This document shows, one piece after another, positions 1 through 8,184 of a stretch of DNA of 64,000 nucleotides (position 1 is its first letter; each line of letters opens with the position of its first letter). The notes beneath the pieces were generated by a model. The model ran no database searches. It was not told the DNA's origin and worked only from the letters and a program-made list of their open reading frames with translations. The stretch is from an uncultured Oscillospiraceae bacterium (lineage in GTDB: Bacteria; Bacillota; Clostridia; Oscillospirales; Oscillospiraceae). The translations under genes and the position numbers were made by a program. The DNA is taken from assembly GCA_944385035.1 (NCBI GenBank), contig CALWVV010000009.1:37367-101366 (forward strand), read 5' to 3'.

Positions 1-5
1 GGAGC

Positions 6-890
6 ATGATGGGACGGCAGAGCGGTCAGATGAGTATGGTAATTCTGGATATAGCAGAATTGATCCCAAATGATCACTTACTTCGGAAAATCGATCAGCT
101 GGTTTCATTTGACTTTATTTACGATCTTGTGGTACCGTATTACCCTGCAAATGGCCGCCCATCTGTTGACCCTGTCAGTATGTTCAAAATGTTGCTGGTA
201 GGATACCTTTACGGAATCAAGTCAGAACGCCGACTTGTCCAGGAAATTCAGCTAAATATTGCTTATCGTTGGTTTTGTGGCTTTGAGCTTGGAGAAAAGA
301 TACCGGATCATTCTACATTCAGCAAAACAAGAGTACGCAAGTGGAATGAGAGTAGCTTGTTCCAACAGATCTTTCTGAAAATTGTCCGGTGCTGCATGGA
401 ACAGAAATTGATAGACGGCAAAGAGATGGCCTGCGATGGCAGCTATATCCCCGCTGAAGTTTCAAGGAACAGCTGGATCGATATAGAAGTTGAAGTCGAG
501 CAGAGTATGCAGAGCTATCTTGACGATCTGGACCAAGAACTTGCATCACAGCCGGGATTTAAGAAACCGCCGAGCCATACAGTTACTAAAAAGGTTACAA
601 CAAGCACAACAGATCCTGAGTGCGGTTATATCCACCACGGGAGCAAACGAGGTGTGGGATACCTCATGGAAGCGACCGTAGATTGTAAGCATGGGATTGT
701 TACAGGAGTAGACGTATTCCCGGCAAATGAAAAAGAAAGCCTCTTGGTTTTGCGGCATCTGGAACGGCAGCAAGAACAGTTGGGCCTTTCTATGGAGAAA
801 GTTGCTTTGGACAGAGGGTATGACACTGGTGCCGTTCACAGAGGTTTGGAATTATTGGGAAATTACGGGTCAATCCCAAATTCCGTGTAA
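6..890 (+). pseudogene. IS1182-type transposase, C-terminal part lost
   Basis: This is the N-terminal two-thirds of a DDE transposase of the IS1182 type. A DUF772-like N-terminal domain (about residues 10-110) is followed by the first catalytic Asp in CDGSYIP (D144) and the second in the DRGYDTG motif (about D273). The frame then loses similarity after LELLG and stops a few codons later, so the part that carries the catalytic Glu is missing; complete members are usually well over 400 residues. Loss of similarity coincides with a sequence that looks like the end of an IS256-type element (868-893), so I infer disruption by that insertion. No continuation of the gene is visible on the far side of the IS256-type element. 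GGAG just before the ATG is a possible ribosome site. The product should be inactive. Confidence 0.8.
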
Positions 891-893
891 ACA
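868..893. repeat. Probable right terminal inverted repeat of the IS256-type element
   Basis: Reading the minus strand downstream of the IS256-type transposase, the segment GTTTACACGGAATTTGG followed by GATTGACCC resembles the terminal repeats of IS256-family elements as I remember them. It sits exactly where the IS1182-type transposase frame goes wrong. A matching repeat was not found at the other end of the element (around 2282-2400), so this assignment rests on one end only. Confidence 0.4.
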
Positions 894-1042
894 CCATTTG
901 AGGTGCGAATAGAGCAAAATTTATTCAGGGCGGTAGCCGAGAAAATCCGGCTGCCGGCTTTTCAACAACATAATGCCGGTGGGGGTGGATGTCAAGGGCG
1001 GCGGAGTCGTTCATCTGCCCTTGGTATCCGGCCCCGGCGGTG

Positions 1043-2281
1043 TTACTCGGGCATACGCTCGGCAAAGTAGATAGCCATCTGTGCATGGATCAGGCTCCAG
1101 TCCTGCCGCCGTCCAGTCCACTTTTTCGTAATATCCATCATAGCCAGATACAGCATTTTCAGCAGGCTGTCATCGGTGGGAAAGACGGACTTGGACTTGG
1201 TCACCTTGCGCAGCTGGCGGTTGAAACCCTCAATGGCGTTGGTGGTGTAGATCAGCCTGCGCACTTCCTGGGGGTACTTGAAATAGGTGCTGAGATTGGC
1301 CCAGTTGGACCGCCAGGATTGGGAGATTTTCGGGTATTTCTTGTCCCAGCGCGCCCCAATGGCGTCCAGAGCATCCAGGGCTGCCTGCTCATCCACGGCG
1401 GCATAGACCGCCTTCAGATCGGTCATAAGGGCTTTCAGGTCCTTGTAGGACACATACTTGCTGGAATTGCGCAGCTGGTGGATGATACAGTTCTGGATCT
1501 CGGTCTGGGGGAAGGTAGCATGAATCGCCGCGTCAAACCCCGCCAGATTGTCGGTGCAGGCAATGAAAATATCCTCTACACCCCGGTTTTTCAAGCCATT
1601 GAGAACAGTTGCCCAGAACTTGGCGCTCTCATTTTCACCAACCCACATCCCCAGGACATCTTTCCGGCCATCCAGATTGACTCCAATGGCAATGTACACT
1701 GCTTTCTTCACAATCTGTCCTTCGCTGCGGACATGGTAGTGGATGGCATCCAGAAATACCACAGCGTAGATGGACTCCAGTGGCCGCTGCTGCCACTCTT
1801 TAGCGATGGGCAGGATCTTGTCGGTGATCCGGCTGATGGTACTGTCTGAAACAGAAATGCCGTAGATGTCCTGGATGTGGGTCTCAATGTCACCTGTGGT
1901 CATGCCCTTGGCGTACATGGACAGAATCTTCTCCTCAATGTCCTGACTGATGCTGGTTTGGTTCTTTTTCAGTACCTGAGGCTCAAATTCCCCCTTCCGG
2001 TCCCGGGGAACCGACACATCTACTTCGCCAAAGCTGGTACGCAACGTTTTGCTGCTGTGGCCGTTACGGCTGTTGTCTGTGTCCTTGTTCTTGTAGTCGT
2101 ATTTGCTGTAGCCCAGCTCATCATCCAGTTCTGCTTCCAGTCCATTCTCCATAAACTCGGCAATGGTTTCCTTGAACAGATTCTGAATGTCATCCATACT
2201 GCCGATGTTTGCCATCTGCAGCAACTCGCGAATCTTCTCTCGTCGGGCATTTTCTTCCGGGGTACGATTCTTTCTGGTCAT
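1043..2281 (-). CDS. IS256-family (Mutator-type) transposase
   Basis: A 412-residue transposase of the family's usual length. The DDE triad is visible: D178 in VVFLDAIHYH, D244 in IACTDNLAGF and E351 in TTNAIEGFNRQ. The N-terminal half carries the conserved GLEAELDDELGYSKYD segment and the SVPRDRKGEFEPQV block. The reading frame is intact, so the enzyme could be active. Its ATG overlaps the TGA of the truncated recombinase upstream (ATGA overlap), and GGAG lies 10 bases upstream within that gene, so it might be translated by coupling. The terminal repeat expected ahead of the gene is not present, so mobility in cis is doubtful even if the protein works. Confidence 0.93.
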   Translation of the reverse strand: MTRKNRTPEENARREKIRELLQMANIGSMDDIQNLFKETIAEFMENGLEAELDDELGYSKYDYKNKDTDNSRNGHSSKTLRTSFGEVDVSVPRDRKGEFEPQVLKKNQTSISQDIEEKILSMYAKGMTTGDIETHIQDIYGISVSDSTISRITDKILPIAKEWQQRPLESIYAVVFLDAIHYHVRSEGQIVKKAVYIAIGVNLDGRKDVLGMWVGENESAKFWATVLNGLKNRGVEDIFIACTDNLAGFDAAIHATFPQTEIQNCIIHQLRNSSKYVSYKDLKALMTDLKAVYAAVDEQAALDALDAIGARWDKKYPKISQSWRSNWANLSTYFKYPQEVRRLIYTTNAIEGFNRQLRKVTKSKSVFPTDDSLLKMLYLAMMDITKKWTGRRQDWSLIHAQMAIYFAERMPE

Positions 2282-2697
2282 ATACCGGTGGCTCCAATGG
2301 TCTCCACCAGAAGTTCCAGCCGTTCCCGTCCCAATTTGTGGGCCGTGTTCAGAAGCCGCTGGTAGTCATCCTTTGTCAGTTCACGGTCAGCATCCCGAAA
2401 CAGGCGGCGCTGGATTTTCAGAAACTTCACCCGGCACTCCCGCAGGTCGAGAAACTCCAGCAGACTGTTTAGGGCAGAGAGCATGGCATTGACTGTGGTC
2501 GGGGCGTAGTCCTGGGATACAAGGTGACTTTTCCATTCCGAGGTCAGTTCCTTGCTGATGTCACGACCATCAAGCCAGCAGGCAAACGCCCGGATATCCC
2601 GCAGATATTTTTCCGTGGTTGCGCCGCTCTTTTCCTCCATCTGAAGATGATGGGCGTATGCTCGGATTTGTTGTTGTGTCAATTGACGTTTCTTCAT
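2278..2697 (-). pseudogene. Tyrosine recombinase/integrase, catalytic domain missing
   Basis: These 139 residues form the N-terminal SAM-like core-binding domain of a XerC/D-type tyrosine recombinase (LTKDDYQRLL and LLVETIGATGI are family-typical). The normal protein continues after ATGI with the Arg-containing RVSEL segment and the R-H-R-Y catalytic domain, all absent here. The frame stops at the start codon of the IS256-type transposase. GGGAGG lies six bases ahead of the ATG, so the stump may still be translated. It probably marks the remains of an integrated element or a phase-variation recombinase. The product cannot recombine DNA. Confidence 0.8.
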
Positions 2698-2749
2698 AAA
2701 AATCCTCCCATTGGAATGATATTGCTATTGTACAGGAAATACGTAGACA

Positions 2750-2787
2750 ACAAAGCCCACAGCGGCAGATACCGCTGTGGGCTTTGT
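2750..2787. terminator. Perfect 16-bp hairpin, probable terminator
   Basis: ACAAAGCCCACAGCGG and its exact complement flank a six-base loop. T-rich sequence follows on the minus strand, the orientation that would end transcripts of the small zinc-ribbon gene to the right before the integrase stump. Confidence 0.6.
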
Positions 2788-2875
2788 ATGCTGTATGGAG
2801 GCTTTGCCGCTGGCACAGGAGGGATATACACTTTAAACTTTTCTTCATGACATTCCATTCTCCTGCGCTGTAAGG

Positions 2876-3079
2876 TTATCTTCTTGCCTGTGGGAACCGG
2901 TGAGGTTCTGCCACACACTGGTACAGCACTGCTCCGCAGCGGCGGCAAATCAGGTATTTTAAGCGATTTCCCAGCAGTCCGTGATACTTGAACGTGACCA
3001 GGGCTTCGCCGTGTTGCCAGCCTTCCCCAATGTCTTGCGAGCCGCAGTACTGGCATCTGGTAATGTGAACTTGTGTCAT
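2876..3079 (-). CDS. Small zinc-ribbon protein
   Basis: A 67-residue protein starting MTQVHITRC. I chose this ATG because GGGGAGGA precedes it at normal spacing; a longer frame from 3121 has no ribosome site. Two CxxC pairs (CQYCGS near residue 9 and CRRCGA near residue 46) should bind one zinc ion. The segment between them reads as a short beta-rich domain. No specific family function is recognised. It lies among mobile-element remnants and behind a strong hairpin, which suggests an accessory gene. Confidence 0.6.
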   Translation of the reverse strand: MTQVHITRCQYCGSQDIGEGWQHGEALVTFKYHGLLGNRLKYLICRRCGAVLYQCVAEPHRFPQARR

Positions 3080-3233
3080 AGTGTTCCTCCCCTCTCTATT
3101 TTGTTGGCTGCAAACACACAATACCGAGAGAGGATTCAGAAGTCCAGAGAATGTTGCTGCTCAAAATGGAGAAGATCAGAGATGATGAAATTGCAATACG
3201 CCCAAAAGCATTGTACGCCTGACCGCATAAAAA

Positions 3234-3524
3234 TCAGGCATCTCTCTCCGCTTCTTCCGCTGGAAAGGGATGCCTGTCCGTCTCAAAGTGATTCAATTCG
3301 TATGCCAGTTCCCATGCCAATTTAAACCCGCAGTAGAAACTGTCCATGGAGCGTCCTTCCGCAATCAGGCCCTGGTTATCCATGATCCGCAGCACCAGTT
3401 TTCTCTCTGGCTTTTCCAATCGCTCGATGAGCTGCTTGTGACAATCTTCAATTTCTTGCTCAGTCTCTGTCATGGGAAGTGGCGTGTAAAATCTGTTGTA
3501 GAGCTGTTTCAAAGTGTCGTTCAT
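3234..3524 (-). CDS. DUF6809-like small helical protein
   Basis: A 96-residue, acidic, helical protein beginning MNDTLKQLYNRFYTPLP. The start at 3524 is preferred over an upstream ATG at 3560 because AGGA lies just ahead of it. The pattern (an N-terminal LYNRFYTPLP, then LIERLEKPERKLVLRIMDN, then a SFYCGFKLAWELAYEL tail) matches small proteins common in Clostridia accessory regions, which I believe are grouped as DUF6809. Function is unknown. It is probably a cargo gene of the degraded element. Confidence 0.55.
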   Translation of the reverse strand: MNDTLKQLYNRFYTPLPMTETEQEIEDCHKQLIERLEKPERKLVLRIMDNQGLIAEGRSMDSFYCGFKLAWELAYELNHFETDRHPFPAEEAERDA

Positions 3525-3633
3525 ATGTCCTGCCCCCTTTATAGCAAGACACCATACCACAGGTCACCTGAAAAAGCCACCAAAATATTTGAATGGTTTC
3601 TAATCGTTTGGTCGCTTTGAAACATTGACATAA

Positions 3634-3674
3634 AAAATAGCCGCAAGCCACTTTTCGTGACTTGCGGCTATTTT
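3634..3674. terminator. Strong hairpin between accessory genes and the M23 gene
   Basis: AAAATAGCCGCAAG pairs perfectly with CTTGCGGCTATTTT around a 13-base loop that can itself pair partly. Runs of A and T flank both sides, so it can act in either direction. It is the nearest candidate terminator for the M23 peptidase gene, which ends at 3783. Confidence 0.65.
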
Positions 3675-3782
3675 CCCATTTTCGTCTGGGGTGACACCCC
3701 AGAGCATCTCTCAATCGGTCATTCTTGGTTTCGTGTCAAGATGTCCCTATGAGGAGTAGCCCTTTGCCCATCCTTTTTTTGA

Positions 3783-5309
3783 TTATCGCAAATAGTTCAG
3801 GGGGTTTACCGCGGTGCCCCGCACCCGGACCTCAAAGTGGCAGTGCACGCCGGTGCTGTTGCCGGTGCTGCCTGCTTTGGCAATGGCCTGGCCCTGATAG
3901 ACCTTGTCACCGGCCGAGACCAGCAGGGAGGAATTGTGGGCGTAATAGGTCTGGACCCCGTTGTCGTGGGTGATGATGACCAGGTAGCCGTAAGAGCCCT
4001 TCCAGCCGGCAAAGGTAACGGTGCCGCCGTCGGCGGCCTTGATCTTCTCTCCATAGGTGGCGTGGATGTCCAGGCCGGAGTGGTAATCGTAGTAGCCATA
4101 AAGATAGCGGCCGCCAAAGTAGGAGTTGATGCGGCGGCTGGAGGTGGGCCAGCTGTAGGTGCCGGTAGAGGCCGTCTTGGGCTTTTCCTTGGTACCCACG
4201 GCCTTGACGGTGGTGGTGGGCTCCCGCAGGGTGGTGGAGCTGATGATGGTCCGTTCCTGCTCGTAGCCGTTCACATAGACCACATCGGCTTCGATCTGGG
4301 CTTCGCCCTCCTCCCCCTGGGTAATGATCTTGCTGTCGCCCTTATACATGGAGCTGTCCTCCACGGTTTCCACCGGGCATTCAATGGCCTGGGTGTAAAC
4401 CTCGTGGTCCAGGGTCTGGACCGAGAGGGTGGGGATTTGTTCCTTTACGTTCAGCACGTCCCCGATCATCAGGCGGTTGATGTCGATGCCGGGGTTCAGG
4501 GCCTTTAGATCGCTGACGGACATGTCGTTGGCATAGGCGATGGCGTTGAAGGTATCGCCCTTTTCCACCGTATAGGTGGTTTCGCCGGTGGAGTTGGCCT
4601 CCAGGGCCTGGCGCATCTCGTCGGTGGTCATCAGGTCCTCCACAGCATAGACGTTACGCACCTGCAGGTTTTCTACAAACTCCGTTTTTACGGTATTTTC
4701 TGTGGTGTACTGGTCCTTCAGATCATCCAGCATGTTGGACAGGGAGTTTTCATCCTTCACCGCGCCGATGGCGCGGCCGTCCACCACCACTTCATAGGCC
4801 CGCAGTTCATCGCTTACCTCGTTGAGCTGTTCATAGAAATAATTGCGGATGGTCTGCTCGTCGTTGAGATCGCTTTTTAAGGTAAGGCCAAATTCATAAT
4901 CCACCTGGGCTTCCACCTGGTAATCATAGCCCAGCAGCTGGGAGCCCTGGTTTTCCACGGTGGCGATGGCGTGGTCCACAATGCTCTGATCGGCCACCAC
5001 GCCCACCTGCTCCCCATCCACCACCACGGCATAGCTGGTGGAATAGAGGGTGGTCAGGGTAAGGGCAGAGCCTAAGGCAGCCGAGACCAAAATAAATGTA
5101 ATGGGGCCTACGGCCCGGTTGCCCGCCGCCGCCCCGTGAAAGAGGTGGGTCCAGCGGCGAATGTGGATGCGGGACCACTCCCGGCCTACCTTGTAGTAGA
5201 GCATAAGCTTTTTCTTCCGGGGGGACTGGTCAATTCGCTCCCAAAGGGAGGTAAATGTTTCATTTAGTTTGGCGGCAAGTTCCTGAAGCCGCGCCTGAAG
5301 CTGTTCCAT
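3783..5309 (-). CDS. LysM / G5 / M23 peptidoglycan endopeptidase, membrane-anchored
   Basis: A 508-residue wall hydrolase. Basic N-terminal residues 1-66 are probably cytoplasmic, a single membrane segment spans about 69-92, and the rest lies outside. A LysM module (about 245-290, starting TYTVEKGDTFNAIA) binds glycan, a G5 domain follows (about 295-373), and the C-terminal M23 peptidase domain (405-508) has zinc ligands H410 and D414 in HSGLDIH and H489/H491 in VHCHFEV. The expected activity is cleavage of peptide cross-links during wall growth. GAGGT eight bases ahead supports the ATG. A near-consensus promoter lies upstream and a WalR-like box covers its start point, which fits regulation by the essential wall-stress two-component system. 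The gene sits alone between a mobile scar and a divergent typA region. Confidence 0.92.
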   Translation of the reverse strand: MEQLQARLQELAAKLNETFTSLWERIDQSPRKKKLMLYYKVGREWSRIHIRRWTHLFHGAAAGNRAVGPITFILVSAALGSALTLTTLYSTSYAVVVDGEQVGVVADQSIVDHAIATVENQGSQLLGYDYQVEAQVDYEFGLTLKSDLNDEQTIRNYFYEQLNEVSDELRAYEVVVDGRAIGAVKDENSLSNMLDDLKDQYTTENTVKTEFVENLQVRNVYAVEDLMTTDEMRQALEANSTGETTYTVEKGDTFNAIAYANDMSVSDLKALNPGIDINRLMIGDVLNVKEQIPTLSVQTLDHEVYTQAIECPVETVEDSSMYKGDSKIITQGEEGEAQIEADVVYVNGYEQERTIISSTTLREPTTTVKAVGTKEKPKTASTGTYSWPTSSRRINSYFGGRYLYGYYDYHSGLDIHATYGEKIKAADGGTVTFAGWKGSYGYLVIITHDNGVQTYYAHNSSLLVSAGDKVYQGQAIAKAGSTGNSTGVHCHFEVRVRGTAVNPLNYLR

Positions 5310-5360
5310 CTGGGGTTACCTCGCTTCTGTCAAAGAAAAAATGACAAAGTTGCAATAAGA

Positions 5361-5377
5361 GTTACAAAACGGTAACA
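5361..5377 (-). promoter_or_regulatory. WalR-like direct-repeat box at the M23 gene start point
   Basis: On the minus strand the sequence TGTTAC-CGTTT-TGTAAC matches the published WalR (YycF) consensus TGTWAH-N5-TGTWAH at every defined position. It spans roughly -5 to +13 relative to the predicted start of transcription, a repressing position. The neighbouring gene is exactly the kind of wall hydrolase WalR controls in other Firmicutes. No binding data; this is a sequence inference. Confidence 0.6.
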
Positions 5378-5379
5378 AT

Positions 5380-5408
5380 ACTATACACAAATTTATTTTT
5401 GCCGTCAA
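5380..5408 (-). promoter_or_regulatory. Sigma-A-type promoter of the M23 peptidase gene
   Basis: TTGACG (5403-5408) and TATAGT (5380-5385) are separated by 17 bases, close to the housekeeping consensus. Confidence 0.75.
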
Positions 5409-5445
5409 CCCCTTTGCCCAAAAAGCGTGGAAAAAATTGTACAAA

Positions 5446-5480
5446 AAAAGAATGCCGGGAGGTTTTCCCGGCATTCTTTT
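5446..5480 (-). terminator. Intrinsic terminator after the small membrane-protein gene
   Basis: A 15-bp perfect stem (arm TCCCGGCATTCTTTT) with a five-base loop. On the minus strand it is followed by seven T residues. Confidence 0.8.
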
Positions 5481-5535
5481 AACAAATCTTGTCCAGACTA
5501 TAACGAATTACGAAACGGAAGAAGGGGAGCCGGAC

Positions 5536-5823
5536 TTAAAAGAGGTTCAGTGCAAAGGAGAGGGTCATGACGATCACACCCAGACTGGCACAGGCGTCCA
5601 GCACCCAGGCGGCCCATTCCCGGCGTCGGCCGCGCTTTTTTCCAGTGGAGGGCAAAAGGGTGAGCTGGGGCTTTTGCACCGGAGCCGGCGGTCTGGGGCG
5701 TTCCAGTTTGGGGGCCAGGCTCCCCTCCTGGGTCAGGGCGAGCTTACGGCGGAACTCAGACAAATCCACCAGATTGCCCTCATGGCGAATGAAATTGGAA
5801 GTGGCGTAGTAGACCGTTTTCAT
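5536..5823 (-). CDS. Small basic protein with C-terminal membrane segment, unknown function
   Basis: A 95-residue protein starting MKTVYYATSNFIRHEG. The start is set by GGAGGG eight bases upstream; the longer frame to 5991 is not supported. The N-terminal 35 residues look structured, about residues 40-68 are proline- and basic-rich, and the last 26 residues form one hydrophobic helix ending at the C-terminus, so the protein is probably tail-anchored with its N-terminus in the cytoplasm. I do not recognise a family. The gene has its own near-consensus promoter and terminator, so it is monocistronic, and a perfect inverted repeat lies in its leader. It is divergent from typA. Confidence 0.6.
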   Translation of the reverse strand: MKTVYYATSNFIRHEGNLVDLSEFRRKLALTQEGSLAPKLERPRPPAPVQKPQLTLLPSTGKKRGRRREWAAWVLDACASLGVIVMTLSFALNLF

Positions 5824-5866
5824 GCGAGATCCCTCCGTTTCGTTTTGACCAAATTTTATGGGAAAG

Positions 5867-5888
5867 ATAGTCCGAAAAAACGGACTAT
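5867..5888 (-). promoter_or_regulatory. Inverted repeat in the leader of the small membrane-protein gene
   Basis: ATAGTCCG and CGGACTAT flank a six-base homopolymer, about 30-50 bases after the predicted start of transcription. It could be an operator or an RNA hairpin. Confidence 0.4.
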
Positions 5889-5925
5889 TCTGACATCTTA
5901 CAACAAAATTCGTGCCTCTGGCTAT

Positions 5926-5954
5926 AAAATACAACAAACGTTCCATAATGTCAA
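5926..5954 (-). promoter_or_regulatory. Promoter of the small membrane-protein gene
   Basis: TTGACA (5949-5954) is separated by 17 bases from TATTTT (5926-5931). The leader is about 95 bases. Confidence 0.6.
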
Positions 5955-6068
5955 GAGAAATTCGAACATTTTTTCCATTCTTGAAATCCATGGAACAGGT
6001 CCTTCTATGGGAAACAGACGAAAAAGAGGCAAAAAGGTTCCTGGTTCATAATTTTTTTCTTCTCCTGG

Positions 6069-6097
6069 TTGCGTTTTGGAGAAAATAGAGGTATAAT
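6069..6097 (+). promoter_or_regulatory. Promoter of typA
   Basis: TTGCGT (6069-6074), 17 bases, TATAAT (6092-6097). AGAGGTG lies ahead of the typA ATG. Confidence 0.7.
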
Positions 6098-6135
6098 AGC
6101 CAATCGTTGAGAAATCCAAGAGAGGTGCAGCTTCC

Positions 6136-7965
6136 ATGCGGAATGAAAAACTGAGAAACGTAGCAATTATTGCCCACGTCGACCATGGCAAGACCACCCT
6201 GGTAGACGAGCTGCTCAAGCAGTCGGGCGTATACCGAGAGAACCAGACCGTGGTGGACCGGGTCATGGACTCCAACGACCTGGAGCGGGAGCGCGGCATC
6301 ACCATTACGGCCAAAAATACCGCTGTACAGTACGGCGATATTAAGATCAACATTGTGGACACTCCGGGCCACGCCGACTTCGGCGGCGAGGTGGAGCGCA
6401 TTTTGAAGATGGTCAACGGCGTCATCCTGCTGGTGGACGCCGCCGAGGGCCCCATGCCCCAGACCCGCTTTGTGCTGAGCAAGGCCCTGGAGCTGGGCCA
6501 CCGGGTCATCGTGGTGGTCAACAAGATCGACCGCCCCGACCAGCGGGTGTACGAGGTCATTGACGAGGTGCTGGAGCTGCTGATGGACCTGGATGCCACC
6601 GACGAGCAGCTGGACTCCCCCATGCTCTTCTGCTCCGGCCGCCAGGGTACCGCTTCTGTCCAGCCTGACGTGGCCGGCAGCGACCTGAAGCCCCTGTTTG
6701 ACGCTATTGTGGAGTATATCCCCGCCCCCGAGGTGGACCTGGAGGCCCCCTTCCAGATGCTGGTCTCCTCCATTGACTACAACGAGTTTGTGGGCCGGAT
6801 CGCCATCGGCCGCATTGAGCGGGGCGTCATTAAGCAGAACCAGGAGATCGCTGTGTGCAACTACCACGACCCCGATGCCCCCGCTAAGAAGGCCAAGGCG
6901 GCCACCCTCTATGAGTTTGACGGCCTGGCCAAGGTCCCCGTGCAGCAGGCGGAGGCGGGCAACATCATCGCCATGAGCGGCATGGGCGAGATCACCATCG
7001 GCGATACCATCTGCGCCCCCGAGTGCATCGAGCCCATCGAATTTGTAAAGATCTCCGCCCCCACCATTGAGATGACCTTCTCCGTCAACGACTCCCCCTT
7101 TGCCGGCCGGGAGGGCAAGTTTGTCACCAGCCGCCAGCTGCGGGAGCGACTGTTCCGGGAGACCATGAAGGACGTGTCCCTCCGGGTCACCGAGGTGGAG
7201 GGTTCCACCGACTCCTTCAATGTGGCCGGCCGGGGCGAGATGTCCCTGTCCATTCTCATCGAGACCATGCGCCGGGAAGGCTATGAGCTTCAGGTCTCTC
7301 CCCCCCGTGTGCTCTACCAGGAGATCGACGGCGTGAAGTGCGAGCCTGTGGAGCGCCTGGTGGTGGACGTCCCCGCCGACTGTGTAGGCGCGGTGATGGA
7401 GAAGATCGGCTCCCGCAAGGGCGACCTGCTGGAGATGAATCCTGTGGGCGACCGGATGAAGGTAGAGTTCCTGGTCCCCTCCCGCGGCCTGTTCGGCTAC
7501 CGGAATGAGTTTTTGACTGACACCAAGGGCGAGGGCATCATGGCCTCCGTCTTTGACAGCTACCAGCCCCTGAAGGGCGAGATCAGCCGCCGTTCCACCG
7601 GCTCCCTGGTGGCCTTCGAGACCGGCGAAGCCGTGACCTACGGCCTTTACAATGCCCAGGAGCGCGGCAGCCTGTTCATTGGTCCGGGCACGCCTGTTTA
7701 CGCCGGCATGGTGGTGGGTGTTACCCCCAAGAACGAGGATATCTCCGTCAACGTGTGCAAGAAGAAGCAGCTGACCAACATGCGGGCCTCCGGCTCCGAT
7801 GAGGCCCTGCGCCTGGTGACTCCCCGGACCCTGTCTCTGGAGCAGTGCCTGGAGTTCCTGGCAGATGATGAGCTGCTGGAGTGCACCCCTGAGAACCTGC
7901 GTCTGCGCAAGCGGATCCTGGACCACGGCGAACGGATGCGCGAGGCTTCCAAGAAGAAACAGTAA
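6136..7965 (+). CDS. typA: Ribosome-associated GTPase TypA/BipA
   Basis: A 609-residue translational GTPase of full family length. G motifs are intact: AHVDHGKT (13-20), RGIT (53-56), DTPGH (75-79) and NKID (129-132). EF-G-like domains II, III and V follow, then the BipA-specific C-terminal domain (from about 480). The family binds the 70S ribosome and supports 50S assembly and stress adaptation. The gene is monocistronic, with its own promoter and a strong terminator two bases after the stop codon. Confidence 0.97.
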   Translation: MRNEKLRNVAIIAHVDHGKTTLVDELLKQSGVYRENQTVVDRVMDSNDLERERGITITAKNTAVQYGDIKINIVDTPGHADFGGEVERILKMVNGVILLVDAAEGPMPQTRFVLSKALELGHRVIVVVNKIDRPDQRVYEVIDEVLELLMDLDATDEQLDSPMLFCSGRQGTASVQPDVAGSDLKPLFDAIVEYIPAPEVDLEAPFQMLVSSIDYNEFVGRIAIGRIERGVIKQNQEIAVCNYHDPDAPAKKAKAATLYEFDGLAKVPVQQAEAGNIIAMSGMGEITIGDTICAPECIEPIEFVKISAPTIEMTFSVNDSPFAGREGKFVTSRQLRERLFRETMKDVSLRVTEVEGSTDSFNVAGRGEMSLSILIETMRREGYELQVSPPRVLYQEIDGVKCEPVERLVVDVPADCVGAVMEKIGSRKGDLLEMNPVGDRMKVEFLVPSRGLFGYRNEFLTDTKGEGIMASVFDSYQPLKGEISRRSTGSLVAFETGEAVTYGLYNAQERGSLFIGPGTPVYAGMVVGVTPKNEDISVNVCKKKQLTNMRASGSDEALRLVTPRTLSLEQCLEFLADDELLECTPENLRLRKRILDHGERMREASKKKQ

Positions 7966-7968
7966 GAA

Positions 7969-8008
7969 AAACGCCCCGTATTTTATGCTGATAAAATACG
8001 GGGCGTTT
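7969..8008 (+). terminator. Terminator of typA
   Basis: A 17-bp perfect stem (AAACGCCCCGTATTTTA and complement) with a six-base loop, starting just past the typA stop codon. Confidence 0.8.
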
Positions 8009-8105
8009 GATCATTTCAGGCGGTCTGGCCGAAAGGGAAAGCCGGAACACTTCCACTCTCCCCCCAGCGGGAAAGGGGGGCTGCAGGGGATTTTTATGCT
8101 TTTCC

Positions 8106-8134
8106 TTGCCTTTTCTTTTGGCAAAGGGTATAAT
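8106..8134 (+). promoter_or_regulatory. Promoter of pncB
   Basis: TTGCCT (8106-8111), 17 bases, TATAAT (8129-8134). AAGGAGG precedes the pncB start. Confidence 0.7.
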
Positions 8135-8184
8135 AAATCAAAATCGGGTGTCTTGTCACCCCCCCTTGAAGGAGGCTTTCCGCG

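Larger units (their letters stand above)
868..2281 (-). mobile_element. IS256-family element, left end apparently missing
   Basis: The element contains one intact transposase frame and a plausible right end inside an IS1182-type transposase. On the transposase start side there is none of the usual untranslated terminal sequence: the start codon overlaps the last codons of a truncated tyrosine recombinase. I therefore read this as a left-truncated copy or a deletion junction, not as a freshly inserted complete element. Confidence 0.5.

Noticed and set aside
3783-4508. Plus-strand Gly/Val-rich frame at 3837-4508
   Set aside because: Antisense shadow of the M23 peptidase domain.
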